Below are positions 27,596 to 41,265 of a stretch of DNA of 64,000 nt, piece by piece. The stretch is taken from the NCBI RefSeq assembly GCF_031764535.1, contig NZ_CP134499.1, positions 3,844,001-3,908,000 on the forward strand, written 5' to 3'. How positions within the stretch are numbered: position 1 is the first letter of the stretch; the number at the start of each line of letters is the position of its first letter. The notes beneath the pieces are model-generated. The model was given only the letters and a program-made list of their open reading frames with translations, did no database searches and was not told the origin of the DNA. The translations under genes and the position numbers were made by a program. Source of the stretch: Pseudomonas sp. SG20056 (GTDB lineage: Bacteria > Pseudomonadota > Gammaproteobacteria > Pseudomonadales > Pseudomonadaceae).

Positions 27596-29854
27596 CTACC
27601 CCTGGACTTCGACCAGCAGGCTGTCGACCCGCTGGAAGCCGCGCGGAAGCTTGTTGCCGCGCCGGCCGCGCTCACCTTTGTAGTGCTCCAGGTCATCGGC
27701 CTTGAGCGACAGCGTACGCTTACCAGCCTGCAACACCAGCGTCGCACCAGCGGGCAGCACAGCCAGATCGGTGAGGTATTCCTCACGCGAGGCAACCCGC
27801 TCACCGGGAATACCGATGATCTTGTTGCCTTTACCTTTACCCAGTTGCGGCAGATCGCGCACCGGGAACAGCAGCAAACGGCCTTCCGTGGTTACCGCCG
27901 CCAGCCAGTCCTCTTCACGATTACCCAGCGGTTTCGGCGGCACCACCAGCGCGCCGGCAGGCAGGCTGAGCAAGGCCTTGCCGGCCTTGTTCTTCGCCTG
28001 CAGGTCTTCACCCTTGACCACAAAGCCGTAGCCGGCGTCGGAGGCGATCACATACAACGCATTGTCATCCGGCAGCAGCACGCATTCGAAGGTCGCACCC
28101 GGCGGTGGCGTCAGGCGACCGGTCAACGGTTCGCCCTGGCCACGGGCAGATGGCAGCGAATGGGCGGCCAGCGAGTAGCTGCGTCCGGTGGAATCAATAA
28201 ATACCGCGTACTGGTTCGAACGGCCCGGCGCGGCAGTCTTGAAGCCATCGCCAGCCTTGTACGACAGACCAGTGGCGTCGATATCGTGGCCCTTGGCGCA
28301 GCGCACCCAGCCCTTCTCGGAAATTACTACTGTGACCGGCTCGGTCGGCATCAGCTCGGTTTCGCTCAGCGCCTTGGCTTCGGCGCGGGCAACGATCGGC
28401 GAACGGCGGTCGTCGCCGTACTTCTCGGCGTCGGCCAGAATTTCCTGGCGCACCAGCTTCTTCAGTTTGGTCTCGCTGCCGAGCAGGGCCAGCAGCTTGT
28501 CGCGCTCCTTGGCCAGCTCGTCCTGCTCGCCACGGATCTGCATTTCCTCAAGTCGTGCGAGCTGACGCAGGCGGGTCTCAAGGATGTACTCGGCCTGAAT
28601 CTCAGTCAGGCCGAAGCGCTCCATCAGCACCGGCTTGGGCGAGTCTTCGGTGCGGATGATGCGGATCACTTCGTCGAGGTTGAGGAAGGCAATCAAGCGG
28701 CCTTCCAACAGGTGCAGCCGGTGCTCGACCTTGTCCAGACGGAACTGCAAGCGCCGACGTACGGTACCGACGCGGTACTGCAACCACTCGGTGAGCAGGG
28801 TGCGCAGGTCCTTGACCGACGGCTTGCCGTCCAGGCCAATCACGTTGGTGTTGACCCGGTAGCTGGACTCCAGCTCGGTGGTGGCGAACAGGTGCTGCAT
28901 CAGCTCGTCGGCATCCACGCGATTGGAGCGCGGAATAATGACGATACGGCAGGGATGCTCGTGGTCCGACTCATCGCGCAGGTCGGCGACCATTGGCAGC
29001 TTCTTCGCCTGCATCTGCGCGGCAATCTGCTCCAGCACCTTGGCCCCGGAGACCTGATGCGGCAGCGACGTCACCACCACATCGCCGTCCTCGACGCGGT
29101 ATACGGCGCGCATACGCACCGAGCCCTTGCCGGTTTCGTAGATCTTCAGCAGGTCGCTGCGCGGCGTGATGATTTCCGCTTCAGTCGGATAATCCGGGCC
29201 GAGAATATGCTCACAGAGCTGCTCGACCGTGGCATTCGGCTCGTCCAGCAGGCGAATACAGGCCGTCGCAACCTCACGCAGGTTATGCGGCGGCACGTCG
29301 GTGGCCATGCCCACGGCGATACCGGTGGTGCCGTTGAGCAGAATATTCGGCAGGCGCGCCGGCAAGGTCGCTGGTTCATTCAGGGTGCCGTCGAAGTTCG
29401 GCACCCAGTCCACGGTGCCCTGGCCCAGTTCGGTAAGCAGCACCTCGGAATAGCGCGACAGGCGCGCCTCGGTATAACGCATGGCAGCGAAGGACTTGGG
29501 ATCATCCGGCGCACCCCAGTTGCCCTGGCCGTCGACCAGGGTGTAGCGGTAGCTGAACGGCTGCGCCATCAGCACCATGGCCTCGTAGCAGGCGCTGTCG
29601 CCGTGCGGGTGGAACTTGCCGAGCACGTCACCGACGGTACGCGCCGACTTCTTGTGCTTGGAGTCGGCGTCCAGACCCAGCTCGCTCATGGCGTAGACAA
29701 TGCGCCGCTGCACGGGCTTGAGGCCGTCACCGATATGCGGCAGCGCGCGGTCCATGATCACGTACATGGAGTAATTGAGGTAAGCCTGCTCGGTAAAGTC
29801 GGCAAGGGAACGGCGTTCAACACCGTCCAGGCTCAAATCGAGGGATTCGCTCAT
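27596..29854 (-). CDS. parC: ParC, topoisomerase IV subunit A
   Basis: A 752-residue DNA-breaking subunit that decatenates daughter chromosomes with ParE. The catalytic tyrosine is in [11 protein letters not shown] near residue 120. The quinolone-determining region is present ([16 protein letters not shown]), with the Ser and Glu positions unchanged from the usual sensitive residues. The C-terminal beta-propeller (from about 495) is the ParC type. It lies 7 bases before the start codon of nothing on its own strand; the upstream gene is the aspartic-protease gene at 29862. Confidence 0.97.
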   Translation of the reverse strand: MSESLDLSLDGVERRSLADFTEQAYLNYSMYVIMDRALPHIGDGLKPVQRRIVYAMSELGLDADSKHKKSARTVGDVLGKFHPHGDSACYEAMVLMAQPFSYRYTLVDGQGNWGAPDDPKSFAAMRYTEARLSRYSEVLLTELGQGTVDWVPNFDGTLNEPATLPARLPNILLNGTTGIAVGMATDVPPHNLREVATACIRLLDEPNATVEQLCEHILGPDYPTEAEIITPRSDLLKIYETGKGSVRMRAVYRVEDGDVVVTSLPHQVSGAKVLEQIAAQMQAKKLPMVADLRDESDHEHPCRIVIIPRSNRVDADELMQHLFATTELESSYRVNTNVIGLDGKPSVKDLRTLLTEWLQYRVGTVRRRLQFRLDKVEHRLHLLEGRLIAFLNLDEVIRIIRTEDSPKPVLMERFGLTEIQAEYILETRLRQLARLEEMQIRGEQDELAKERDKLLALLGSETKLKKLVRQEILADAEKYGDDRRSPIVARAEAKALSETELMPTEPVTVVISEKGWVRCAKGHDIDATGLSYKAGDGFKTAAPGRSNQYAVFIDSTGRSYSLAAHSLPSARGQGEPLTGRLTPPPGATFECVLLPDDNALYVIASDAGYGFVVKGEDLQAKNKAGKALLSLPAGALVVPPKPLGNREEDWLAAVTTEGRLLLFPVRDLPQLGKGKGNKIIGIPGERVASREEYLTDLAVLPAGATLVLQAGKRTLSLKADDLEHYKGERGRRGNKLPRGFQRVDSLLVEVQG

Positions 29855-29861
29855 GCGTGCC

Positions 29862-30386
29862 TCATTGCAAAGTGGATTGGCGCAGCATCAAGGTGCCGCC
29901 GCGCTGGGTAAATTCGAGTTGTTTCAGGGCACTCATGCCCAGTAATACGTCATCGCCGCCCATGCCCGGGGCGATCAAAGCCTCTACATCGGTCAGTACG
30001 ATATCGCCCAGCTGCAAGCGCTGCAGGCGCGTACGGTGCGCTGTGGCGCGGCCATTGGCGGTGCTGATGGTGATTGCCGCGCCTGCCTGCAAACCTAGGC
30101 GCTGCGCCACTTCAGTTGGCACCGCGACCTGCGTCGCACCGGTATCGAGAAGGAACGTCACATCCTCGCCATTGATCTTGCCGCCGGCCATATAGTGGCC
30201 CTGACGGCTGCTGGCCAGGTGCACTTCGACATAGCCGCTGCCATGCAGCGACTCAGGTGCCTGATTGGGGTTGCGCTGAGCGTCCTCCCAGTCACCAAAA
30301 AACTTGGTCGCCAGCAACAGCGCCGCACACCAGGCCAGCACCAGCATCACGCGCCCGGCACGCTTGCCCGCAGGCTGCTCGCTCAC
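29862..30386 (-). CDS. Membrane-anchored retropepsin-like aspartic protease (TIGR02281-type)
   Basis: A 174-residue protein with a single N-terminal membrane segment ([18 protein letters not shown]) and a periplasmic single-domain pepsin-like fold. The catalytic triad is [13 protein letters not shown] near residue 82, and the second conserved segment is [15 protein letters not shown]. Such one-domain proteases act as dimers. Start is GTG at 30386, whose GTGA overlaps the TGA of the upstream gene. It is part of the parE-esterase-protease-parC operon. The substrate is unknown. Confidence 0.85.
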   Translation of the reverse strand: MSEQPAGKRAGRVMLVLAWCAALLLATKFFGDWEDAQRNPNQAPESLHGSGYVEVHLASSRQGHYMAGGKINGEDVTFLLDTGATQVAVPTEVAQRLGLQAGAAITISTANGRATAHRTRLQRLQLGDIVLTDVEALIAPGMGGDDVLLGMSALKQLEFTQRGGTLMLRQSTLQ

Positions 30387-31365
30387 GGTTTGCTGCCCCA
30401 GCCGCCTTTAGGTGCGGCAAAGCGCCAGATAATCGGCCGCGACTCACCGTCGGCACGGCTGAAGCTGCCGTTATCGACACCGATCCAGGCACCGTCCTGA
30501 TCCACCCACAGCGCTTCCGCCAGGCCGCAGGACGGCGCATAGAGGCGTTCTGGAGTCAGCGCCTCGGCGGCAAACGACCAACACTTCTCGACCTGACCAG
30601 TGCTCAGGTCGCGCCGACAGATACGGTGCGCCTGACGCTCAAGGGTGAAGAGCTTTTCGTTATGGAAGGCCAGACCCGAGAAATCCCGAGGCTGCGGCTT
30701 GCCGCCCAGCTGCTCGGGCCCCGTTTCCGTGCCCGCCTCGCTGAACAGCACGCAGCCACCAGTGCAACGCCAGATCGCGCGCTGTTTGTGCGCCACCAAT
30801 AAACCGCGACGCATACGCTCAGCCGCCAGGTACAGGCGCTCACCAGCAGGGTCAACGGCAATGCCTTCAAACAGCGAGTTGTAATGCAGCGCCATGCCAC
30901 TGGCGCGCGCCTGGCGCAGCAGGCCCTGAGGCAGCTTCAACCAGTTGGGCTCGCCGACCACAGGCAACTGCAGCACAGCCGCCTTGGCCTCACTGACCAA
31001 GTAACGGTTACCGGCGGCGTCACAGCTCAGCCCTTCGAAATCCAGCTCACCACCGCGTACCAGGCCGGCGACCCAGCTGCGCATGCGCAGCCCCCAGGGC
31101 AAGCGCGCATCCGGTGCCGGCGGCGCGACAAAGGTCTCGGCCGTGGCTTGCCACTGCGACTCATCCGACTGCAGGCGATACAGCTGCTGATCATCCCGAT
31201 CAGAAACCGCCCACAGCGCGTTATCGCACCAGGCCAGCCCAGACAGATTGCCGCCAGTGACGCCGCTAACTGCTTGCTCGTTGAGCAGTTTCAGCTCTTC
31301 CAATGCCGTCGCACTCGCCAGCACGGGTGAGCAGAGCAGCAGGCAGACAGCCAACAGCCGCTGCA

Positions 31366-31366
<1 letters not shown>
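30383..31366 (-). CDS. Secreted esterase-like/phytase-like beta-propeller protein
   Basis: A 327-residue protein with a signal peptide (MQRLLAVCLLLCSPVLASA). The mature part has repeating segments such as SGLAWCDNALWAVSDRDD, DFEGLSCDAAGNRYLVSEA, FEGIAVDPAGERLYLAAER and FSGLAFHNEKLFTLERQ, which are the blades of the esterase-like-activity-of-phytase family. Two or more disulfides are likely. The reaction is unknown. It shares one base with the parE stop (TGATG) and 4 bases with the protease gene, so the three are tightly coupled. Confidence 0.78.
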
Positions 31367-33285
<1,919 letters not shown>

Positions 33286-33897
33286 TCAATTGAGAGCGGA
33301 AAAGTCGATATCCTGCCACAGATGGCGAGGAATACCGGCGAAAGCGAAAAGCATTGGCAGACGCTCGGCAAAACCCTGAAAACCGTGATCGCCACCGGCC
33401 TGGATACGCAGCGCGCAGGCGCGGTAATAGCGCTGGGCATCGCGGTAATCGAGGGTTTCGTCGGCGGTCTGCAGCCACACCTGATAGCGCGCCGGATCTT
33501 GCAGCACTGCGGCATCAAGTTCGGCCAGCGCCGTTACATGGTCGACTGTCAGCTCCCAGGTCTCATCGCTGTGATAGTTCTTCTGCGGGCCCAGGTAGCC
33601 GTCGAAACGCAGATGCGGGCGCACGGCTGGGTTGATCAACAACGCAGGTAACCCATGGCGTTCGGCCAAGTGGGTCGCATAGTAGCCGCCCAGCGAGCTG
33701 CCAACCAGCACGGGCCGTCCAAGCTCGGCAATCAGCGCTTCGAGCTGGGCAATGGCCTGACGCGGATGGTGATGCAGGGCCGGCACCCGCAGCTGCGCGG
33801 CCAGCCCCAGCTGCGCCATGGCACGCTGCAACTGGCTGGCCTTGAGCGATGCCGGCGAGCTGTTAAGCCCGTGAATATAGAGAATGGATGTGGTCAT
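33286..33897 (-). CDS. yqiA: YqiA-type alpha/beta hydrolase (UPF0227 esterase)
   Basis: A 203-residue cytoplasmic hydrolase. The N-terminus SILYIHGLNSSPASLKASQ, the nucleophile elbow GSSLGGYYATHLAERHG (Ser near residue 68) and a C-terminal GGDHGFQGF with the catalytic His are all typical. It lies between cpdA and parE, the same neighbourhood as in E. coli (nudF-yqiB-cpdA-yqiA-parE). A ribosome site is hard to see; a strong hairpin lies just upstream. Confidence 0.9.
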   Translation of the reverse strand: MTTSILYIHGLNSSPASLKASQLQRAMAQLGLAAQLRVPALHHHPRQAIAQLEALIAELGRPVLVGSSLGGYYATHLAERHGLPALLINPAVRPHLRFDGYLGPQKNYHSDETWELTVDHVTALAELDAAVLQDPARYQVWLQTADETLDYRDAQRYYRACALRIQAGGDHGFQGFAERLPMLFAFAGIPRHLWQDIDFSALN

Positions 33898-33906
33898 GGG
33901 GCGGGA

Positions 33907-33945
33907 GGCTAACCGGTTGCGGCGACCGGCTGCAACCGGTTAGCC
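33907..33945 (-). other. 14-bp stem hairpin between cpdA and yqiA
   Basis: A perfect 14-bp inverted repeat (GGCTAACCGGTTGC and its complement) around an 11-base loop ends 9 bases before the yqiA start codon. No T tract follows. The stem itself contains the palindrome AACCGGTT. It may control transcript stability or yqiA translation. Confidence 0.6.
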
Positions 33946-33952
33946 GAACGGC

Positions 33953-34774
33953 TCAATAGCCCTTGATGGTGTAATCGATTTCGAACTTGATCCCGGTAAC
34001 CCGCGATACCCCGGTTTCCAGGCGGCCATCGTCGAACAGGCGCAGCCAGCGATAGCCCGGCGCGGTTTTATCCACCTGAAACTCCTCGCTACCCGGGGCG
34101 AACTGCACGCAGGTCGAGGGCGACGCCAGCAGGCGAATTGGGCCGCGCTGCTGATCGAGTTCCTGATGAATATGCCCCCAAAGCACTGCACGCACCTGGC
34201 TGAAACGCTCCAGCACGGCGAACAGGGCATCCGGGTTACGCAAACCGATGGGTTCCATCCATTTGCAGCCGATGGACACCGGGTGGTGATGCAGGCAGAT
34301 CAGGTGATGACGATCCGGCTCTTCGCTCAGAGCACGCTCCAGCAAGGCAAGCTGCTGCTCACTGAGATAGCCGGGTACGGCACCCGGGATCGAGGAGTCG
34401 AGCAGAATCACGCGCCAGTTACCCAGGTCGATCACCGGCTCCAGCAAATCACTGCCGACGCAAGCGTCCTGCATGGCGGGCACTTCATCATGGTTACCGG
34501 GAAACCAGCGCGCGGGGGCAGGGATGGCTGCGGTCATCTCACGGAAACGCTGGTAGGACTCAGCGCTGCCGTCCTGCGAGAGGTCGCCACTGGCCAGGAT
34601 CAGGTCGATCTGCGGCTGCTCCAGCAGCACACGCTCGATCACCCGTTGCAGACTGTCCTGGGTATCCATGCCCAATAGCTTGCCCGCCCCATCGGCAAAC
34701 AGGTGACTGTCGGATAGCTGCACCAGCAGCACCGAGCGATCAACAGCAGTGGTTTTAGTCAGCGCGCCCGGCAA
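33953..34774 (-). CDS. cpdA: CpdA, 3',5'-cyclic AMP phosphodiesterase
   Basis: A 273-residue metallophosphoesterase that lowers cAMP. Metal-binding motifs in order: QLSDSHLFADG, ASGDLSQDGSAE, WFPGNHDEVPA, CLHHHPVSIG and WGHIHQELD. The start is TTG at 34774, with AAGGAGAAGG 6 bases upstream and no other start before the first metal motif. A likely promoter lies at 34802-34831. Confidence 0.95.
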   Translation of the reverse strand: MPGALTKTTAVDRSVLLVQLSDSHLFADGAGKLLGMDTQDSLQRVIERVLLEQPQIDLILASGDLSQDGSAESYQRFREMTAAIPAPARWFPGNHDEVPAMQDACVGSDLLEPVIDLGNWRVILLDSSIPGAVPGYLSEQQLALLERALSEEPDRHHLICLHHHPVSIGCKWMEPIGLRNPDALFAVLERFSQVRAVLWGHIHQELDQQRGPIRLLASPSTCVQFAPGSEEFQVDKTAPGYRWLRLFDDGRLETGVSRVTGIKFEIDYTIKGY

Positions 34775-34801
34775 GACCTTCTCCTTGAGCGGAATGCGTG
34801 A

Positions 34802-34831
34802 ATTATGCTGGCTAGCCCCGCGGGCGGTAAA
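34802..34831 (-). promoter_or_regulatory. Likely promoter of cpdA
   Basis: On the minus strand TTTACC and CATAAT are spaced by 18 bases and lie just upstream of the cpdA ribosome site. Part of the same stretch forms a GCGGG/CCCGC hairpin. Confidence 0.45.
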
Positions 34832-34947
34832 CCCGCGAAAGGGGAATAGATCACAGAACGTCCGCTGTAAATCCAGCGCCCATCCTAAGGCTAGCGCGTA
34901 TCGGAATAATGCGCCTGCGACTGATTATCGGCAGAACGCGGAAAAAC

Positions 34948-35406
34948 CTAACGAACGGGAGCCAGTTCGTGACCGCAAGCCAGGCAGTGACTCAGCCACT
35001 CGCCGAGAAACAGATTGAGCTGAGTCTTCTCATCCGGCTGGTGCATGGCCGCATTGGGATAGGGATAAATGCCGCGAAAGCGCCGCGCACTCTGCGCTCC
35101 GATGACTTCCGCCATTCGCGCATCGTGGTACACACGCACCTCCATATGCGGCACCGGCAGCCAGGGCAGGCTGTGTTCCTGACGCACCGAGAGGGTCGAG
35201 GTATAGGGGCAGGTTTCCAGCACTTCCAGCGCCAGCACGCCCAGTTGCTGCTCACCCTGACTCATGCCCACACGACGCGCTTGCCGATAGGCATCCGGCC
35301 CTTCACGCATGTCCGGCAGCAACTGCATCAGGCGCGCATAGTTGGCTTCGCAAGCGGCTTGCAGCTCGACCAGGTCGACCCGATAGCGCTCGCGTAGCAG
35401 GTTCAC
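34948..35406 (-). CDS. DUF1249 family protein (YqiB-like)
   Basis: A 152-residue cytoplasmic protein with the DUF1249 pattern: N-terminal RYRVDLVELQAACEANYARLMQLLPDM, a central Y-T-S-T stretch (CPYTSTLSVRQE), then PHMEVRVYHDARMAEVI and a C-terminal QLNLFLGEWLSHCLACGH. Start is the GTG at 35406, which overlaps the nudF stop as GTGA; a longer frame would run inside nudF. It stands between nudF and cpdA as in E. coli. Function is unknown. Confidence 0.85.
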   Translation of the reverse strand: MNLLRERYRVDLVELQAACEANYARLMQLLPDMREGPDAYRQARRVGMSQGEQQLGVLALEVLETCPYTSTLSVRQEHSLPWLPVPHMEVRVYHDARMAEVIGAQSARRFRGIYPYPNAAMHQPDEKTQLNLFLGEWLSHCLACGHELAPVR

Positions 35407-36002
35407 GACCACAGCCCCCGCACTTCGGCACGGTTCAGCGCCAGCCACTGCAGGGCGATGATGCTAGCGGCATTGTCGATACGCCCGTCTTTCAATGCAT
35501 CAAGGGCATCTTCCAGTGGCCAGACGTGCACGCGAATGTCCTCACCCTCTTCCGCCAAGCCATGCACGCCGCCGGCGCCTTCACTGTCGCAGCGACCAAT
35601 AAACAGGTGTACACGCTCATCCGAGCCACCGGGTGACGGGTAGTACTGGGTAATTGGCCACAACGACGTCAGCTGCAGATTGGCTTCTTCAATCGCCTCA
35701 CGGCGCGCGACCTCTTCAGGCTCTTCGTCCTTGTCGATCAACCCGGCGACCAATTCCAGCAGCCAGGGGTTGGCACTTTTATCCAGCGCCCCCACGCGGA
35801 ACTGTTCGATCAGCACCACACAATCGCGCTGCGGGTCATAGGGCAGCACACACACGGCATCGTGGCGCACGAATAATTCGCGGCTCAGCTCCGGGCCCAT
35901 GCCACCGGCAAACTGACGATGGCGCAAACGCAGCCGATCGAGCTTGTAGAAGCCGCTAAAGCAGGCCTCGCGCTTGATCACTTCGACATCTTCTCGTTGC
36001 AT
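35403..36002 (-). CDS. nudF: ADP-ribose pyrophosphatase (Nudix)
   Basis: A 199-residue Nudix hydrolase cleaving ADP-ribose to AMP and ribose-5-phosphate. The Nudix box is LIDKDEEPEEVARREAIEEA, in which the core REAIEEA is intact; the Gly usually found two residues later is Asn. Other family marks are the N-terminal VIKREACFSGFYKLDRLRLRH and the acidic C-terminal region after WPITQYYPSPGGSDE. Overlaps the DUF1249 gene by 4 bases. Confidence 0.94.
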   Translation of the reverse strand: MQREDVEVIKREACFSGFYKLDRLRLRHRQFAGGMGPELSRELFVRHDAVCVLPYDPQRDCVVLIEQFRVGALDKSANPWLLELVAGLIDKDEEPEEVARREAIEEANLQLTSLWPITQYYPSPGGSDERVHLFIGRCDSEGAGGVHGLAEEGEDIRVHVWPLEDALDALKDGRIDNAASIIALQWLALNRAEVRGLWS

Positions 36003-36023
36003 AACACCCCCTGATTAACAGAA

Positions 36024-36041
36024 ACGGGCCCGAAGGCCCGT
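36024..36041 (-). terminator. Terminator after thiC (TTCG loop)
   Basis: On the minus strand a 7-bp stem ACGGGCC/GGCCCGT closes a TTCG tetraloop and is followed by TTCTGTT, 50 bases past the thiC stop. A second hairpin lies at 36057-36081. Confidence 0.72.
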
Positions 36042-36056
36042 CCTGGTTACACCCTA

Positions 36057-36081
36057 TGCTGCGCCGAAACATGGCGCAGCA
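36057..36081 (-). other. Second hairpin after thiC
   Basis: A 9-bp perfect stem (TGCTGCGCC/GGCGCAGCA) around a 7-base loop lies 10 bases past the thiC stop. It precedes the T-rich terminator and may protect the mRNA end. Confidence 0.55.
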
Positions 36082-36090
36082 AAAGCTCTA

Positions 36091-38176
<2,086 letters not shown>

Positions 38177-38404
38177 CAAGAACCCGGCCAGTCTAATCAA
38201 CCCCAGCCAATAAAACCAACTCCGGAGTCAATTTCTTATGACCCGCGCGTCGGAATGTGACGAAAGCGCCCACAACAAATAACCCACGCGCAGCAGACGC
38301 CATGGATTGTTGCAATCTACACTCATTCAGCTCCAGACAAATCTTGACCCCCTCGGCAGCGCCCCTTAGCCTTGCCGATTACCGCCAAAATCAGGATCAC
38401 CCTC
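38177..38404. other. Intergenic region between thiC leader and tolC
   Basis: 228 bases that should hold the thiC promoter (minus strand) and the tolC promoter (plus strand). I see no convincing -35/-10 pair, operator or small gene. The tolC ribosome site AGGATC is at its right end. Confidence 0.5.
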
Positions 38405-39847
38405 ATGTTGCGCAGACTCTCTCTGGCTCTCGCTGTGGCCGCCGCGTCCAACGGAATGGCCTGGGCTGCTGAACAAGCCCCGCTGTCCACCAAAACTGAC
38501 CTGGTCACGGTTTACCAGGAAGCAGCCGCCAACAATGCCGATCTGGCCGCCGCCCGTGCTGATTATGAAGCGCGCAGCGAAGTGGTGCCCCAGGCCCGCG
38601 CCGGTCTGCTGCCGAACCTGTCTGCTGGCGCCAACCTGAGCGACACCCGCACCCAGGTCGATTCGCCAGCCAACACCAGCTCGCGCAGCGGCATGGTGTA
38701 CCAGGCCAACCTCAGTCAGCCACTGTTCCGCGCAGACCGCTGGTTCCAGCTGCAAGCCGCCGAAGCGACCAACGAGCAAGCCGCGCTGGAGCTGTCGGCC
38801 ACCGAACAGAACCTGATTCTGCAGAGCGCCGAAACCTACTTCGCGGTACTGCGCGCCCAGGACAATCTGGCCTCGACCAAGGCCGAAGAAGCCGCGTTCA
38901 AACGTCAGCTGGACCAGGCCAACGAGCGTTTCGATGTCGGCCTCTCGGACAAGACCGACGTGCTGGAAGCCCAAGCCGGCTTCGACACCGCCCGCGCCAA
39001 CCGCATCATCGCCCAGCAACAGGTAGAGGATGCCTTCGAGGCGCTGATCACCCTGACCCACCGCGACTTTGCCGCCCTGGAAGGCATCGAACACAGCCTA
39101 CCGATCCTCGCGCCAACGCCGAATGACGCCAAGGCCTGGGTCGACACCGCCGCCGCGCAGAACCTCAATCTGCAAGCCAGCAACTACGCCGTTGAAGCAG
39201 CCGAAGAAACCCTGCGCCAGCGTAAGTCCGGCCATGCGCCGACCCTGGACGCGGTTGCCAGCTACCAGAAAGGCGATAACGACAGCCTCGGCTTCAGCAA
39301 CAATGCCGGCACCATCAACCGCTTCAGCGGCGACGTCGAGCAGCGCACAATCGGCCTGCAATTGAATATCCCGCTGTACAGCGGCGGCCTGACCAGCTCC
39401 CAGGTGCGTGAGTCCTACCAGCGCCTGAACCAGACCGAGCAGCTGCGTGAAAGCCTGCGCCGTCAGGTGGTGCAAAACACCCGCAATCTGCACCGCGCTG
39501 TCAATACCGACGTGGAAACCGTGCAGGCGCGCAAGCAGTCGATCATCTCCAACCAGAGCGCCCTGGAAGCCACCGAAATCGGCTATCAGGTCGGTACGCG
39601 CAACATCGTTGACGTGCTCGACGCCCAGCGCCAGCTGTACAGTTCGGTGCGTAACTACAACAACGCGCGTTACGACTACATCCTCAACAACCTGCGCTTG
39701 AAGCAGGCCGCCGGCACCCTCAGCCCGGACGACCTGGCGGCCCTGGAGCAGTACCTGAAATCCGACTACAACCCGGACGAAGATTTCCTCCCGCCGGACC
39801 TGGCCAAGGCCGCTGAAGCCCAGCTGCGTGGCAACCCGCAGTACTGA
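38405..39847 (+). CDS. tolC: TolC-family outer-membrane channel (OpmH-like)
   Basis: A 480-residue outer-membrane efflux protein. Signal peptide MLRRLSLALAVAAASNGMAWA, then the two-repeat TolC fold: LVTVYQEAAANNADLAAARADYEA opening the first repeat and AQNLNLQASNYAVEAAEETLRQRKS the second, with YQVGTRNIVDVLDAQRQLY near the end of the coiled coil. It serves drug efflux and type I secretion. The start ATG 38405 gives a clean signal peptide. P. aeruginosa OpmH is the gene at this place. Confidence 0.93.
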   Translation: MLRRLSLALAVAAASNGMAWAAEQAPLSTKTDLVTVYQEAAANNADLAAARADYEARSEVVPQARAGLLPNLSAGANLSDTRTQVDSPANTSSRSGMVYQANLSQPLFRADRWFQLQAAEATNEQAALELSATEQNLILQSAETYFAVLRAQDNLASTKAEEAAFKRQLDQANERFDVGLSDKTDVLEAQAGFDTARANRIIAQQQVEDAFEALITLTHRDFAALEGIEHSLPILAPTPNDAKAWVDTAAAQNLNLQASNYAVEAAEETLRQRKSGHAPTLDAVASYQKGDNDSLGFSNNAGTINRFSGDVEQRTIGLQLNIPLYSGGLTSSQVRESYQRLNQTEQLRESLRRQVVQNTRNLHRAVNTDVETVQARKQSIISNQSALEATEIGYQVGTRNIVDVLDAQRQLYSSVRNYNNARYDYILNNLRLKQAAGTLSPDDLAALEQYLKSDYNPDEDFLPPDLAKAAEAQLRGNPQY

Positions 39848-39860
39848 GCGCTCCGCAACC

Positions 39861-39890
39861 AAAAAGCCCGCTGAATTCAGCGGGCTTTTT
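39861..39890. terminator. Bidirectional terminator between tolC and waaA
   Basis: A 30-bp perfect palindrome, half-site AAAAAGCCCGCTGAA, with five to six T at each end. It serves the converging tolC and waaA. Confidence 0.93.
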
Positions 39891-39918
39891 TATGACGTAT
39901 AGGGTTGCGGGAGGCCTG

Positions 39919-41211
39919 TTAAGACTTCTCCGCTAATAGTCGCCCAAGACCTGTCAACAAACGCGCCAACGCTCCCTGATTGGCCTGCATCACCGCCAAT
40001 CCCGCATTACGCATGGCCTGCGCGGCTTCAGGCTCACGCCATAGTTGCGCGACTCGCTGCGCCAGACCGTCGGCATCCACCACCTCGCTCAAGGCACCGG
40101 CAGCGCGTAACTGCGCGGCGATCTCCAGAAAGTTGAACAAATGCGGGCCGCTCAACACCGGCTTGCCCAGCGCTGCCGGCTCCAGCAGATTATGCCCGCC
40201 ATTGGCCACCAGGCTGCCGCCAACAAAGGCGATATCGGCCAGGGCATAGAGAAACAGCAACTCGCCCATGGTGTCGCCGAGCAGCACCTGATCCGCCGCC
40301 TGCACAGCCTCGCCCGTTGAACGACGCCGCGTGCTGAAGCCTTGCCGCTGGCACAACTCGAGCACTGTATTAAAGCGCTCGGGATGGCGTGGCACCAGAA
40401 TCAGCAATGCATCGGGGTTGTGAGTGAGCATTTCACGGTGGGCGGCGAGCACGATCTCGTCTTCACCCGCATGGGTGCTCGCAGCGATCCACACCGAACG
40501 GTGCGTGGCCTGCCATTGCTCACGCAAGGCAGTGGCACGGGTCAGCAGCGCCGGATCGATGGTCAGATCAAACTTGATAGAGCCGGTAACCTCAATACAC
40601 TCAGGCTGCGCACCCAGGCTGCGAAAGCGTTCGGCTTCCAGCGCTGTCTGCACGGCGAGCAGATTCAGCTCGGCCAGCATCGGTGCGGTGAGGTTGGCAA
40701 ACCGCGCATAACCACGGGCCGAGCGCTCGGACAGCCGACCGTTGGCCAACGCCACGGGAATACCGCGCTTAGCGCACTGGTGGATATGGTTGGGCCATAG
40801 CTCAGTTTCCATAATCACGGCCAGCTTGGGTTGCACGCGATCGAGAAAACGCGCCGCCGCCCAAGGCAGGTCATACGGCAGGTAGCAATGCTGTACGCGG
40901 CCAGCGTACTCGCTGCCGCCGAACATGGCCTGAATACGCTCTGAGCCAGTCGGCGTCATGCAGGTGATGGTGATCGCCAACTGCGGGTAGCGCGCCAACA
41001 GCTCACGCACCAGCGGCGCCGCAGCAATACTCTCGCCCACCGACACCGCATGCAGCCAGATGCCGCCCGGTTTGAGTGGCGGCAAACCAAGCGCAAAGCG
41101 CTCCCCGACACGTTTGGCATAGGCCGGCGCCTGCCAGGCACGCCACGCCAGACGCCCGGCCACCAGCGGCAGACCGAGATGAAACAGCAGGGTATAGAGG
41201 CTTCTATTCAT
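39919..41211 (-). CDS. waaA: WaaA, Kdo transferase
   Basis: A 430-residue GT-B enzyme that adds Kdo from CMP-Kdo to lipid IVA at the inner membrane. An N-terminal anchor (LYTLLFHLGLPLVAGRLAWRAW) is followed by the GERFAL segment, WLHAVSVGESIAAAPLV with the catalytic Glu, and the C-terminal EPAALGKPVLSGPHLFNF. Start at ATG 41211 matches the family; the frame is open 9 codons further. No ribosome site is obvious. Confidence 0.95.
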   Translation of the reverse strand: MNRSLYTLLFHLGLPLVAGRLAWRAWQAPAYAKRVGERFALGLPPLKPGGIWLHAVSVGESIAAAPLVRELLARYPQLAITITCMTPTGSERIQAMFGGSEYAGRVQHCYLPYDLPWAAARFLDRVQPKLAVIMETELWPNHIHQCAKRGIPVALANGRLSERSARGYARFANLTAPMLAELNLLAVQTALEAERFRSLGAQPECIEVTGSIKFDLTIDPALLTRATALREQWQATHRSVWIAASTHAGEDEIVLAAHREMLTHNPDALLILVPRHPERFNTVLELCQRQGFSTRRRSTGEAVQAADQVLLGDTMGELLFLYALADIAFVGGSLVANGGHNLLEPAALGKPVLSGPHLFNFLEIAAQLRAAGALSEVVDADGLAQRVAQLWREPEAAQAMRNAGLAVMQANQGALARLLTGLGRLLAEKS

Positions 41212-41265
41212 GGCGCGAAGCTTATGCACTTTGGTCAATACCGTCGAGTCAGGCGCGGGCTCGGC

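Noticed and set aside
27566..29911. 781-codon plus-strand frame antisense to parC
   Set aside because: It mirrors the parC coding sequence; high-GC genes leave long open antisense frames. parC carries all the family motifs.
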